From assembly GCA_014773175.1 (NCBI GenBank), contig VXCM01000450.1, positions 280,023 to 344,022 of the forward strand: DNA of 64,000 bases, written 5' to 3'. This stretch comes from Lucifuga dentata (lineage: Eukaryota; Chordata; Actinopteri; Ophidiiformes; Bythitidae). A model generated the notes under the pieces. That model saw nothing but the letters and a program-made list of their open reading frames with translations, was not told the DNA's origin and ran no database searches. Made by a program: the position numbers and the translations under genes. Positions 32,201 through 43,335 of this stretch are shown piece by piece. Numbering within the stretch: the first letter of the stretch is position 1; each line of letters opens with the position of its first letter.

Positions 32201-34356
32201 CTTTTGGACCCCACTGTATATAATAACTCAAACAAGAAGGCACTCCAGAAGCACATGGCAAGGATTTTACAGGCCAGAATATAATCTGGATCATCTCCAA
32301 AATGTAATCACTTCTTCCTCCTGACATTATTATCTATCGGTCCACCCCAAATTTCATCCAAATCCTTCTAAAACTTTTTTTTTTTTTTTAACTTTTAGCT
32401 AACAAACTAACACCAGTGATTACAAAACCTCATTGGTGGATGTAAAAAGTGGATTAGATGTTAAGTTGCTCTTTAAGTTTTATTGCTTGGGCTATTTTTT
32501 GATGACCACTCATGGAAAGGTCAAGACGTATCAATGTGGTTTAAATTACAACAAAATTATTAAAGCATTACTTAAAGTATATAAAGTATGTTGCTGATTG
32601 ACCGGTAAGCCTAGCTCTGATAACATTACTAAAATACAGATACTTGACAGAAAACTGAGCCCTCCTTGCCTTCGCTGTGCAGAATGCATAATATACACTG
32701 ACTGGGCCTCTGACATGTGGGTTTTGCATTTTTTTACGGTGGTGTTCTACATTGGTAGTGTGCCCCCTTATAGCAAATCTTTCTGTCAGAACAGGGAGAA
32801 AGCGTGACTGTGAAGCATCTTTTCAGTGAGTGATTGATGATGTGCGTTGTTTTGAAATGCTCCACCAGGGCTGAGCTGTGGACTTTGTTCAGGCTGGCAG
32901 GTGAGAGAGATTACTTGTTGGTAAAAAAGGTCCAACATGAGGGAAGGTACAAGCTCAGACAGGCAAGATGGCTGATCTATTTGCCTATCTGTATCAAAAT
33001 TATCCCTGTACTGAAATTCTTATCCATGTCTACAGTAGCTCACTAACAGAGATCTATCAACACAATCTGAGCAACTGACATTAGATGTCTCTTAAGAATC
33101 TAATGATGCTTGAACGAGTCACTAACCACAGGTCAATCAAAAGCTGACACTGATCTCATAATCTGTTATTTAGTTTCATTCCAGCAATCTTGCGGTAGGT
33201 CCATCATAGAATAAAGAGATGCTAAGGCAGATCAAATATTTAAATCCACCCATATCATCTGAAATGCGCTGCTACATTTGATTAACTGCGTGAGCAATGA
33301 TGAAGCTACTACTTGGCACTGGTGGCCATGATATTATCCACGAATACAGCACAAAAAATCCTGTTGCACAGCTATGCAGCACAATGAAATGTTAATTTGA
33401 ACATATCTCCAAAAAAGTTTTGAAGGGTGAAATATGACCAGAAATATGCAAGAAATATTCACATTTGCATAAATGCAAACAGTGCAATATATCTGCCCTG
33501 CAAGCAAATCAATACATAAAATACATATTAAATAAGATACATAGTACCATAATACTGCTTGTCATACATACTTCATACACATGAAATATATTGATTTTCC
33601 TCAGTGGACAGAGTTAATGAATGGAGACACCATTGGGAATTACATGCTTAGGCATATGGGCATGATTTTACAACACTAACAAAGACAATAAAATCCAGGT
33701 ATACTTAATATATAATATAAATTAATAAATGACTGTGAGGACTGAAGCTGTTTCTGATGAGGGCTGCTAAGGTATGCCTACCCAGAAATGTCTAAAGATT
33801 CAACACTAACATGGAGTTTGTGTTCCGACTGTGACCATAAAGAAACTCTATGACACACCAAGTCAGGACTAAGAAAGAACACGTTTTCTGGTTTTGACTT
33901 GCCAAGTCCTGCTGTTCATGTAAAGGATCCCACAAAACCCCTATTGGAGCCCCAGGCACCCCAAAGCTTACATCAACCTGCATTAGCGGAACTACCTTAA
34001 ACTGCGCTTTCTTCACAGATGAATGACAGTCCTGTAAGTCTGCTGCCTGCCACTAAAGTAAATGAATGACGTATACATGTTAAGGCCCGTGGACAGGGCA
34101 CAATATCAGGATACACAGTGGCTTCTCATGCAAGGATAGCTAGGGACATTAGTCCATGAAACCTTACCTCCAAGAAATACCCATTTAGCACAGAAACACA
34201 CAACTATTACAATGCCATGGCTTTTCTATACTCAGGAAACAGATGACACTTACTGTAGGAGAAGGTGAGGCGTGGAGTGACATCGTTTTCTGTGACAGTT
34301 GTATGGACGTAACCAAAAAGTAGGACAGCATAGGCTGGGAAGCAGAGCCAAGCCAT
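14512..34356 (-). CDS. sema4b: Semaphorin 4B: transmembrane class 4 semaphorin, 14 coding exons
   Basis: Coding exons on the minus strand are 34356-34254, 22664-22504, 22326-22264, 21818-21720, 21120-21009, 20768-20652, 20341-20184, 17536-17355, 17157-17007, 16751-16541, 16407-16292, 15851-15694, 15583-15492 and 15275-14512. They total 2487 nt (828 residues plus stop) with all phases consistent; human SEMA4B is of similar length. Order: signal peptide (about 1-22), sema domain (about 40-505), PSI domain (about 508-545), Ig-like segment (about 575-650), membrane helix (about 696-717) and a 111-residue tail. Blocks such as [34 protein letters not shown] and the terminal [17 protein letters not shown] match SEMA4B better than other class 4 members. 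Sema4B is a cell-surface ligand for plexins, and the S-I-V terminus is a class I PDZ ligand (PSD-95 type). Which teleost copy (a or b) this is cannot be decided here. Confidence 0.95.
15492..15583 (-). CDS. sema4b: sema4b coding exon 13: PSI to Ig linker
   Basis: About 30 codons ([20 protein letters not shown]) between acceptor gtttcag and donor gtaagt. NKTG is a possible N-glycosylation site. The phases at both ends fit the neighbouring exons. Confidence 0.88.
15694..15851 (-). CDS. sema4b: sema4b coding exon 12: last sema blade and PSI domain
   Basis: Encodes [19 protein letters not shown] and the PSI core [17 protein letters not shown]. The donor AA|gtatgt keeps phase with exon 13. A GC-type donor seven bases nearer (CAG|gcaagt) would give the wrong phase. 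Confidence 0.93.
16292..16407 (-). CDS. sema4b: sema4b coding exon 11: sema blade
   Basis: Encodes [20 protein letters not shown] and [12 protein letters not shown], the conserved C-terminal part of the sema propeller. Acceptor tttttccag, donor gtatag. Confidence 0.94.
16541..16751 (-). CDS. sema4b: sema4b coding exon 10: sema blade
   Basis: Encodes [20 protein letters not shown], the typical [18 protein letters not shown] segment and YNVLFIGT. Starts phase 0, ends phase 1. Confidence 0.95.
17007..17157 (-). CDS. sema4b: sema4b coding exon 9: sema blade
   Basis: Encodes [20 protein letters not shown] and the family signature [20 protein letters not shown], ending PGA. Donor gtgagt. Confidence 0.95.
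17355..17536 (-). CDS. sema4b: sema4b coding exon 8: sema blade
   Basis: Encodes [20 protein letters not shown] and [17 protein letters not shown], core semaphorin motifs. The last two bases form a Trp codon with exon 9. Confidence 0.95.
17537..20183 (-). other. sema4b intron between coding exons 7 and 8
   Basis: 2.65 kb without recognisable exons, repeats or RNA genes. Confidence 0.7.
20184..20341 (-). CDS. sema4b: sema4b coding exon 7: sema blade
   Basis: Encodes [14 protein letters not shown], then [19 protein letters not shown] and [11 protein letters not shown]. The DKIYFFFSE block is diagnostic of semaphorins. Confidence 0.95.
20652..20768 (-). CDS. sema4b: sema4b coding exon 6: sema blade
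   Basis: Encodes [20 protein letters not shown] and TENSLNWLQ, close to the SEMA4B sequence at this place. Phase 1 donor gtatgg. Confidence 0.95.
21009..21120 (-). CDS. sema4b: sema4b coding exon 5: sema blade
   Basis: Encodes [14 protein letters not shown] and [19 protein letters not shown]. The acceptor ttacccag directly abuts the long CA tract (GT on the coding strand), which serves in place of a pure pyrimidine tract. Confidence 0.92.
21128..21178. repeat. CA microsatellite at the exon 5 acceptor
   Basis: About 25 CA units. On the sema4b strand this reads as (GT)n immediately before the exon 5 splice acceptor. Confidence 0.95.
21720..21818 (-). CDS. sema4b: sema4b coding exon 4: sema blade
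   Basis: 33 codons: [20 protein letters not shown], then [13 protein letters not shown]. The CxNYI and THLYACGT motifs are typical of semaphorins. NRT is a possible glycosylation site. Confidence 0.95.
22264..22326 (-). CDS. sema4b: sema4b coding exon 3: sema blade
   Basis: 21 codons, [20 protein letters not shown] then Q; CSFKGKD matches SEMA4B closely. Phase 0 at both ends. Confidence 0.93.
22504..22664 (-). CDS. sema4b: sema4b coding exon 2: start of sema domain
   Basis: Encodes [20 protein letters not shown] then ETLFAL, the first propeller strands. It begins with two bases completing the Asn codon started in exon 1, 11.6 kb away. Donor gtaaga. Confidence 0.94.
22931..23057. repeat. False tandem duplication: 63 bp, N, 63 bp
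   Basis: 22931-22993 is repeated exactly at 22995-23057 with N at 22994. It lies in a sema4b intron. Probably an unmerged assembly overlap. Confidence 0.9.
23163..23214. repeat. GT microsatellite passing into CTGT repeats
   Basis: About 19 GT units followed by short CTGT units, in the 11.6 kb sema4b intron. Confidence 0.9.
23633..24084. mobile_element. hAT-like MITE
   Basis: The left end reads CAGTGCTTCTCAAACC with a nearby GTACCACC. The right end, read on the other strand, is TAGCGGTTCTCAAACTG with TACCACCGG. These imperfect terminal inverted repeats match the well-known CAGTGGTTCTCAAAC hAT ends. The flanks atctaaaa (23625-23632) and atctataa (24085-24092) agree at 7 of 8 bases, as expected for an 8-bp target duplication. 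There is no transposase. A poly(A) run with a single N sits inside. Confidence 0.75.
23706..23742. repeat. Poly(A) run containing a single N at 23724
   Basis: A homopolymer split by one undetermined base, inside the hAT-like MITE. Confidence 0.9.
26900..26935. repeat. Perfect inverted repeat (15-bp arms, 6-base loop)
   Basis: 26900-26914 pairs perfectly with 26921-26935 around atcgaa; the arm core is TTTTGACACAAATA. It lies in a sema4b intron, and no function is evident. Confidence 0.8.
30990..31025. repeat. Perfect 16-bp hairpin with 4-base loop
   Basis: GTTTGCATGCTTTAAC (30990-31005) is followed by CTCA and then its exact reverse complement to 31025. Directly before it, AAAATGTTACCGGGT occurs twice in tandem (30962-30991). 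Each arm contains TTTGCAT or ATGCAAA, most of an octamer motif. Confidence 0.9.
31508..31540. repeat. AAAT tetranucleotide repeat
   Basis: About seven AAAT units followed by slightly degenerate A-rich sequence. Confidence 0.85.
31836..32216 (+). mobile_element. Tc1-like deletion derivative (381 bp)
   Basis: The ends are near-perfect inverted repeats: CAGTGGGGGTCCAAAAGTCT at the left, and the complementary form ending GGACCCCACTG at 32216. TA dinucleotides flank both ends (31834-31835, 32217-32218), as for Tc1/mariner insertion. Around 31990-32055 the plus strand reads GVHDSS-like debris in one frame and [20 protein letters not shown] in another. The latter is the familiar C-terminal end of Tc1-type transposases, so this is an internally deleted, inactive copy. 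Confidence 0.85.
34254..34356 (-). CDS. sema4b: sema4b coding exon 1: start codon and signal peptide
   Basis: The ATG at 34356-34354 has A at -3 and G at +4. The peptide [20 protein letters not shown] is a good secretion signal, followed by [14 protein letters not shown]. It ends with one base (A) before gtaagt, which forms Asn with the first AT of exon 2. This restores the normal semaphorin N-terminus. The exon was located by phase and signal-peptide character. Confidence 0.88.
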
Positions 34357-34484
34357 ACTTAATGTCCACACGGCTCCACAGGAAGACCAGCCAAATTGCA
34401 GTATTTGCCTTTCAGGATCTTGGGAAATTCATGAAGAGCGTCTTGTTCACCCCGTGTTTATTTTCTCTCCCTCTCTCTATCTTC
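34357..34484 (-). other. sema4b: sema4b 5'UTR part of the start-codon exon, with a short upstream ORF
   Basis: Upstream of the ATG the minus strand is non-coding to an acceptor-like cctacag at 34485-34491. An alternative acceptor (gtcttttcag) would extend the exon to 34666. A seven-codon upstream ORF, including its stop (34432-34412, peptide MNFPRS), ends 55 bases before the true start and could dampen translation. Confidence 0.5.
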
Positions 34485-34916
34485 CTGTAGGTCTGGACTC
34501 CTTGAATGGAAACCCTGTGCACTGTTGTCAAAGTAAAGTCAGGGCAGTCCTTAAGGGCAGCAGACAATGTTGAGTTTTGGAATGATGACCTTTGACCTCA
34601 GAGGAAGCCTCTCAGGTGAGAAAGCCTCTTCCAAACAGCTTCCATGTGCAGAGTGTCAGGTGAGATCTGAAAAGACACACAGAGGACAATTCATTCAGAT
34701 TAGTGCACTGTATAAACATCCTGTGGGGTTCCTCTTCTTTAAATAGAAAACTGGCTTGTAAAAACGCCAGAATATAGCAAACAGTACAGCACAAACCAAA
34801 GTCTTCAGACCCTTTAAGTGCGATACAATAACAGCTGCAGCACAAAAGGGTTCACTAGGTTAACACATTGCATTACTATATTATTCTTTCCTAGAGGTCA
34901 GTCTTTATCATAAACA

Positions 34917-34943
34917 AAAAAAAAAAAAAAAAAAAAAAAAAAA
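34917..34943. repeat. Poly(A) run
   Basis: About 27 uninterrupted A in the sema4b 5' intron. Confidence 0.9.
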
Positions 34944-37900
34944 GCAAACAAACAAAAAACTCTAATTACATAACTATTTCAACACAATGTATCTGAGTGA
35001 AAAAGTGCCACAGGACAAAAGCAGAAACCTGCTGTCTGTATCTTCAGAGAGAATCCAGCTGATCTTTTCACTACACACTACGTACACATCGGAGGTTGTA
35101 GGGCATTGATTCCAGTTTCTATTTAGAGGGGTGAACAAGTTATACCGCTGTAGTGATCATTAACAGCTTACTATATAAATGAGAATCGCTGTAGGATATT
35201 TTTGTCTATGCACAATACTGAGCTCAGGTTAATTTGATCGTCTCAGCTCCAGACAAACAACCTTTGTAACATACTGTACCTGTTCTACTAAACATGATAC
35301 TGCAATGAAAAGAAAGTGCCTATTTCTTGGAATCCATACTTAATCCGTAAAGACAATGAAAAGGTGTGTCCCATCAACTCATATTACAGGAACTCTCAAA
35401 GTTGCTGTCACACTATTTTGTAGCCTAGAATTTTGAGAAGAAATTGCATGCATGCATTGAAAGCAGTCATATTAAAAATGTTTATTTTTCATGGGTCACA
35501 GAAGTTTTTGGTCCTGCCTGCTGCTTTGTGGTAAGGAATTTATGGAAATAAAAGTGTATAAAGTCAAAGAATTTAGTTAAATATTTGCACAGGCATATTG
35601 ATTCAGTGGTTTTCAAGTCAATATAGATTACTAGTATTTCATTTTAGTTGTTCTTGCCATTATTACAGAAGTCCACACATTCTTGTGGAAATAGTTGAAC
35701 AAAACTGCAAGACAACTGTTGTTTTAATAATGGAGTTATTGGTATGGTAACACTGATGTACTGAATATACTCAGTTATAAGGGAGAATTCAATACAGCCA
35801 TCCCATTTACACCTGCAAACACTCCATTACAGTTGGCATGGAGAGAACCTCATTAAATACAACCAACTGAGATTCAGTTACATGTGAGCTCTGGCAGTCA
35901 ATGGCAAAAGGTAGCTATTTGTGGTTTCATGACTCTTAGTCAATAAGCTATCTGAAGTTGCAATCACAGACATCCCCAAATCTGAGCAGGGTAGATGACA
36001 TTTGAATGGCACAATAAAAAAAACAGAGACTTAGACAAAAAGAAGATTATTCCTAGTCCTGCATTGACACGTATGACTTTCACAGGTCAGTTACAGACAG
36101 CAAATAGTTCTGCAATTTGAGTCTCTCAAAGGAGACTACTGAGAAATAACACAGATAAAGTCACTTAAGTCAGTAAGTTTTTTCATTCAGTGTCTAAAAA
36201 TCAAAAAGGGAAGCTAAAACATTAAAATCATTTCCATCTTTCCATACCAACTTTACATCATCTTTCCCTACCAGTGTGCCATTTTTTCCCCAGAAGCATA
36301 TAGAAAAAATAATCAAGGGTGTATGCTAAATGAGTCTGTGATCATGATGACAAAAGCAGACATGGTTATGACAGGCTTTTGCTTTTAAAACTCGAGACTG
36401 AAGTTCATCCATTTTTGCTGCCACAAGTCTATGTGATTTCATTGGACTGTAAGGTGTAATGGAGAGGAAAGGCAGCCACAAGTACCATTAGTCATTGTAA
36501 TTAGTCATTGTATGGAACAATTGGGAGGTGACACACCACTTGACCAACAAGCACTGTAGCTAGTATCAATTCTGGATTGTGCGACAGTCAGGAAAAGAGA
36601 CCCGCATGCATCAAACTGAATCCAACTGAGATACGCAGAGAGAGCCCAACTCAGTGCAAGTGAGAGAACAAGGGCCCCTCTGACGGCAAAGAAATCTATA
36701 TGCAGCTCTGTACTTCACTGCTCTCTCCTGCATGATGCATAAACTGAATCATCCCTTTCACTCCCTACACAGCCTGACTGGCCTGATAGTGTGCTCTGAT
36801 GCTGAAGTTTGTCCATCTATTTGTATGAAATATCTCTTACAAATCAATAGTTTCTTTGTACTTCCCCTCATATATAATATTTGACAGTATTGAGGTTTGA
36901 GTCAAGATTTTGAAACTTTTATCACAACATACAGCAAAGCTGGTGTTCTAACTTGTGTAAAAGGAAAGCCATTGAGACAAGGAGACATCACTATTTCACT
37001 GATGTTACATACTGTAGATATTTGCTCATAATCACATCATCCAGTATGAAAGTGTCTAATGAACTGGCAGTTTTGAAAGTAAATGAGTGGGGAAACAAAG
37101 ACTATTATCACTCATCAAGTCATCAGAAAATTCATTGACCCACATGGTTGTAGTAAAACTAAAAACTAATAAAAATAGGTACTACTACATTCATGGGAAT
37201 GAATCTTACAGAGTATGGTCAACCTAATGCAAGTTGTATTTAGTAATGGGGGCTATAAAGCTTCCTCATAAAAAGTTATGTGCCTTTCATATACTGGAAT
37301 CACACTTTAGTTATTATCTTTTCCCACACTTGACTGTGGATTGTGACACAAAAGAGGAAATAAAGTTTATATTTAACTAAGCAGGGAAATTTTCAGTAAT
37401 CTCTACTGGTCTGTAATACAGCTCTTGACATAAAACCATAACTATAGATGACTGAAAGGCAAAGTCCGTCCAATGACAGCACTATTTGCAGTATAAGACT
37501 GAGTAATATAAATAGCAGCACTACTTATGCTGCTGAAACAGGTGGCATGACCATTACCATTTGCCATCTGAGTCGAGTGGGAGGGGTCAAGGCTGTCTGG
37601 ATTCCACACACAGCCTGTTGACTGGAACGGTGTTGACTGATAAATATGACCTCTTGGCATGTCTATCATCTTAAAAAGCCAACTGTACACACACTCATGT
37701 CACGTTACTCGGACAACCCAGGTCACATGCTCCCAGAGGTGGCCCTCAACCTGTGATCACCGCCTCCCCTTTTGCCCCCTCGACTCCTCCACACTGCTGA
37801 AGGACTCTCAGATGTGTGAAGCAGCAGATGTGAGACGTGGAGGATATCATCTGTCAGGAGAGGCTTTAATGGAAGAGCAAGACTGCACATATGGATAGAA

Positions 37901-39941
37901 TGGCTGATTCACCAGTGGGAGAGTAGTGTTGACACAGGTCTACACTGCGTCACACTACTTTTCAGGTTATTTCACAACCACTCACTCTAAGCTATAGATA
38001 CCTATCTGTGAGTAAGACAAAAGAAATGAAGGTACTTTCGTGACAAAGCTCAAGTATCAGGGACGAAGTAACTAAGTGATGTCAGAATTTCAACATGAGC
38101 GTTATTCTCACGTTGCTCCCATTACAGCAACTAATTTTGTCATTCCTGTTAAAGTGATTCTGCAGATCTCCATGTGTGAGTGGAAATTCTGCAGGCTGTG
38201 TTAGTGATTAGGTGACTGTGGAGTCTGAAAAAACACCCTCTCATCTCTTCCCTGCTCAACCCATTTTAAGCTCAATCCCAAAACTAAGCAAAGAGTAATT
38301 AATGGCTCATTCATCCCTGAGTGAACCATACAGCAGTAATTATGACCATATGCTATTCCAAAGACTTTTAATTGCCTAATTAAAATCTTATTAAAATACT
38401 GAGCAGAGATAGGGGACATTTTGAACTCAAGGTTCATGGGAGTTAAATTCATCAAGCTTGCTTCCCCACTGGGGTTTGGGACACATGGTCAGAGGTTTTA
38501 TCACAAGCGCTGATTCCTAAAATTCTTTAGTTCTTTAATATGAAGCTATCAGTCCGTATGAATGTATTGATACATTAAGTAATATATGGCTGTGATAGAG
38601 GATGAGAATATGTCATCACTTCAGTCTTTGAAACTATACATTTGCCCAAATCAACCAGATCTCAGAAGTGAAAATATTTGAAATGATATTCCATTTCATT
38701 CCATTTCCCCTCTGTGTGATTTTCCATAACAGATGTGGAGCCAGCAGAAGCAGCTTGCTGATGAAATGTAAAGTAGCTGTGCTCTACGTGTCTGTTGCCA
38801 GGCCTGGTATCACTATCAGGACCAAAGTGGGTGAAAGAAGACCAGCAGGGGCTCTGTGACAGACTGGGAAGTTCAATAATGCTGAGATGGAAGAAAAAGA
38901 AAAACCAAGGCACTATCTTTCCTCTCTAAAGATGATAACAGTTGAAAACATTAATATTACAGGTCACCTTATCAAACTCTAAATTACTGAGTAGTACTTG
39001 TGTGGACAAGAGGATACTTGAGAGTAACTACTTTGAGAGTAATTCTGCTTGTAGCTTCCTGTCCTTTTTTTTTTTTTTCTGGCACTCGAGCTAAGTCTTC
39101 CTGTCAAAACACAGCAGATGCATTATTAACCTGGATTAAAACTTTTCATGCTCTGTCATTAATTAACTCATAACACAGTAAATATTGCAGGATAGAGGAA
39201 AATTTGGCAGAAATTAGTACCTCACATTGTGCTTGAAAATTTTTCAACAATTTCAGCGTAAGCTGATCCACTTTAAGGAGCCAGCCTACCCTGTTGATCA
39301 TGCTGAAGTGGCCTATTTCTATTCTAAAGTCTGTTTTTCTCTTGTCACACCCTACATTGTGGAAAGGAACACCTAGAGTACACCTGAAAAAACGTGAGGA
39401 CAAAAGGTCTGCTTAAGGAAATACAACAAACAATATTACTTTGAAAACTGTCAATGTTCTATGTAGTGACAGCATGAGAAATTACAAAAAGACTGAGAAA
39501 ATGCTAGAAATCAATGATAATGGCCACGTTTCTCCAGGCTGGAAGGCTGCCTGGGTGATATGCTGTCCAGATATGCTATCAATTCAAACCAAAACTTAAG
39601 TAAAGGTTTTGATGTTGACATTCAAACAAGTGTGTTTGCAGTTGATTTGCATTCTCCTGAGAAAAAAAAATGTCCAGTTTTCTAATTTAGATAATATGTT
39701 CTGACATTTGCTGGCATAGTGAAGAGGACACTGCTGCTTAATTCACACTATAAAAGTATATTGCTAATAGAGCACTGTTCTATTAATAGAACATAACTGC
39801 ATTAACTAACTAATTTGTCTTTATATTTAAGGACAATAATACAATATTTAATTGATAACTGGGCTGTGTTTGTAAAGTCATAGCAAGTTCTCTTTCCTCC
39901 AGCTGCAAAGATGTTTTTGGCTGCTTATGAGAACGTTTAAC

Positions 39942-39948
39942 CATATAT

Positions 39949-39981
<33 letters not shown>

Positions 39982-40020
39982 TATATGTATATATATATAC
40001 ATGCATACATACATATATAT
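39942..40020. repeat. AT/ATAC simple repeat
   Basis: Alternating tatata and catacata units, strongly self-complementary. It directly adjoins a false duplication. Confidence 0.9.
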
Positions 40021-40151
40021 AAATGCATGGTTAAATACTATTGTAAGCATCACTGAAATTTAACAAGGGTTTTTAGTGGCACANATATAAATGCATGGTT
40101 AAATACTATTGTAAGCATCACTGAAATTTAACAAGGGTTTTTAGTGGCACA
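40017..40151. repeat. False tandem duplication: 67 bp, N, 67 bp
   Basis: 40017-40083 is repeated exactly at 40085-40151 with N at 40084. The first four bases lie in the AT repeat, so the meaningful overlap may be 63. Confidence 0.9.
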
Positions 40152-41859
40152 TACAGTAGTCACTTGCTAGTCAGTAATAGCTTGGACAATTTATGCAGTG
40201 CAGTCCTTGAAAAGCAACCAATGCTTTAAAGACTTTTAATGTAAAGTATTTTACTTTTTTAGTATGGTGTTTAAGATTTCAAGGGCAGGGCTTCTGTTTT
40301 TCTGAGGGGTCCTGGCGTCTGCCAGGCGCAGGTGAAGAGCTCTTTCTGGCTGCTATAAGTAGGTCAGGCCTGTTGAAACATTCACCTCCATTCTTAATGT
40401 CTCCACTTGTTCTGATTTATCTTGCCATATAATTCCTTTTGCATCTACAAGAGTGAAATATTGACTCTGACTGATTCTGACAGAGACAGACATGATTTAT
40501 CTTGCATGTTCTTGCTACAGTTAAGATAAGGTAATTTTTTCTTTATTGAAATACAAACCTGTCTTATAAAGCTAAGCCTAGTTGGTTATATTACTGCATA
40601 TACACCCCTACATTTTACATGTAACCATGATGTTATCGCATGAACAAGAACTTGTAATTACATGTTTACCTCAAGCAAATCAAAGTATTCAGATAAACTG
40701 ATGTACTTCAGCTTTAATACAAATAAACCAAACAATATAAAACAGCCAGACAATTCATTTGGTTTGAACTGCATTAATATTTGCTGGCCATGTCAATCCA
40801 TGAACCACTGAAGCGGCTACAATGCATTGAAAATTTGTCCACTTTCTAATTGATTAGGATGGTGTGTCATCCATGAAAGGCTGTAAACAAAGCAGCGTGG
40901 CTGTTCTCCCTTGAAGTCCGCAGCACGAAGCTACACGCATTCCAGTTGCTTAGAGGCTTTGACAGAAGCTCGGGCTATAGGCCATTGGGCAAAGAGCTGA
41001 ACACATCCATCAATGTGCGAGACTGATAAAAGGCTCACAATGTCAGTTTCTCAACATACTCACTGATGACACAAAATCACTGGCATGCCTCGAGCATAAC
41101 TAGAGCACAGAGGCAGAGGCAGACTGTATGAAACACATATTGGAGTAATAATGTGGATCAAGCAAATGACAAAATGCACAAGGTTGCACAAGTCTTACAC
41201 TCCTTCTTAACTGTTTACTACACAGAGGCATGATATATTTCTGAATGAACTAATTATGCACTCTAAAGGCTTCTATGCCCCACATGCATTAAAGGTAAAT
41301 AATCTTGTTAAGCCTTGTTAAGCCTCCCAAAAAACAAGTTAAATTTTGTGATTTTTTTCTTTCTTTCATATCTGATATTCTTTTCTTTCTTTCATTATCT
41401 ATTTCTTTCACATATTAGTTTGGAAAACAAGCACTGAGAACCAACCAATCCTGAAAGCTTCCTGTAAGATGAGCAACTGAGAACTATGGGGAGTGTTTTA
41501 GATGATGTGACTTGCCTCTTGAAACCTTGTGAAATGGTATTTACTGTAAAATAGATGCTGGAGAGATAAAATTAAGCACAATATGGTCTATGTGGTAAAT
41601 TTGATGATTCTAGAGCTGCTTTTTTAAATACCAGGAGTAATGGCAGCCCAATCATCCAATCAAAGGAAGTAGTTGTAATCTATTATTGAACCTACTGGAA
41701 GTGATACCTTTGAGAACTGGTTAAAGGCTGATCTAGTCATCAGACAAGTAATTTTGGCATGTCTGTTGACAATGTGAATGCCTATTGATTCTTGCCAGAC
41801 CACAGACCACAATGAATGAAAGAAACTTGTGGGCAGACTGCATAGGTATTGCAAAAATA

Positions 41860-41902
41860 AAAGTAAAAGTAAAAGTAAAAGTAAAAGTAAAAGTAAAAGT
41901 AA
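41860..41902. repeat. AAAGTA hexanucleotide repeat
   Basis: About seven AAAGTA units in the sema4b 5' intron. Confidence 0.9.
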
Positions 41903-43296
41903 TAAAAGTTCAGCTCATGGTGCCATTAAATGTATTCAGGCTATACTCAACATGATAAAAAAAAAGGATTTTAGGGATATGCAGATGACATAGTTCTCTC
42001 TTGACAGATTTCTAATCTGATAAAAGTAAAAACACCTTTGTTTGGTGTCTGGTGTCTATCGTACTGATGCCGGAGTGATACTGGTTCATCCGTGTGTCAC
42101 CTCTGGATACATCCACAATACGTGGAGGAAAGTCAGTCAAATCACCCTCCTCCTCTTTAATTAGCAGATAGACCATATTTAGAATATTTTTGGGGGGAAC
42201 TGGCTGTTCCCTTTATGTGGGGTCTGAGTATGGGGCAGCTGCCCCCCACATTCAGTGACCTCACTTAGTAAAGATCAATAGTAGGCTGCACATTCCTCAC
42301 TCCAAGTCTTTAAGAGTCACTTAGGCATTGGTATCCCAGTCATCCAAGCCATCTTCTGAATCCTTACAACACCAATATTTAGGGTAAATTCCAATCATTG
42401 ACATGCAACATCCAAGACAACCAGATTTGACCTACGAGGGCAGCGTTTCTGGAAAACCATACGGGGCAGATGAACTTCTGACACTCAGAGTATCAGCCTA
42501 TACAAACCAAGCAGTCTTTCAAGGGTATATCTGTCAAGCTAGTATAGCTCATTTTAGTTTTAGTTTTACATGTTTATTCTCTACATTTTTCCCTGTGGGT
42601 TCAATCCAACTGTGCAGGGGCCTAGCACACAGCAAAATTATGGGCCCCACATTGATCTCTAGGCTAAATGACTTAAAGCCTGACTGACCGCTTTATTTAA
42701 CCAGACAAGCAAAATAAGGGGATTAGCAACCTATCAGATGACATAGTCTGGTGAACTTGGCTGCAGGTCTATGAGTAGATAATCATACATCACATGATTT
42801 ATTGACTATTTTTGTGCACATAGTATAAATTAGATGTGAAAAACTAAAAATCTAGACATATCACATTGTAGCTCAGACATTTCCATTGCAAATAATCCCA
42901 GCAGATTCAGGTAGAATAGTGGTGTTAACTTCAAAAGAACCCTTGAAGTTCATGTTCATTCTTTGTATGTAGTGAAAGAAAACCTACACTGGTGCACACT
43001 TTAGATCCAATCAGAGTCCTGACACGTCCACACAGCTCCCTGGCCCCCACGGCTGGATGCGTGTAGGTGGGAGCTGATGTCATGGAGAGATGGAGGTGAA
43101 ATGATCTGTTACTGGAAAGCTGAGCCTCTTCACTGTGATATTGGAGCCAATTTAACACGTCTGCAGACATCTTCACCTACTTTCACAGCTATAGGGTCAG
43201 GACTGGTCAAACCATGGTGCTGAGCCGTAGCCTACTTACAGATATGGAGGGATTTAAATTATGAAATTCCACAGTCAATAATGAACCATCACCTGA

Positions 43297-43335
43297 TTTT
43301 TTTTTTTTTTTTTTTTNTTTTTTTTTTTTTTTTTT
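43297..43335. repeat. Poly(T) run containing a single N at 43317
   Basis: A homopolymer split by one undetermined base. Confidence 0.9.

Larger units (their letters stand above)
22665..34253 (-). other. sema4b intron between coding exons 1 and 2 (11.6 kb)
   Basis: Mostly AT-rich sequence without an established gene. It holds a false duplication (22931-23057), a GT tract, a hAT-like MITE (23633-24084), unexplained exon-like segments (24249-24870), an AAAT tract, a perfect hairpin (30990-31025) and a Tc1 remnant (31836-32216). Confidence 0.7.
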
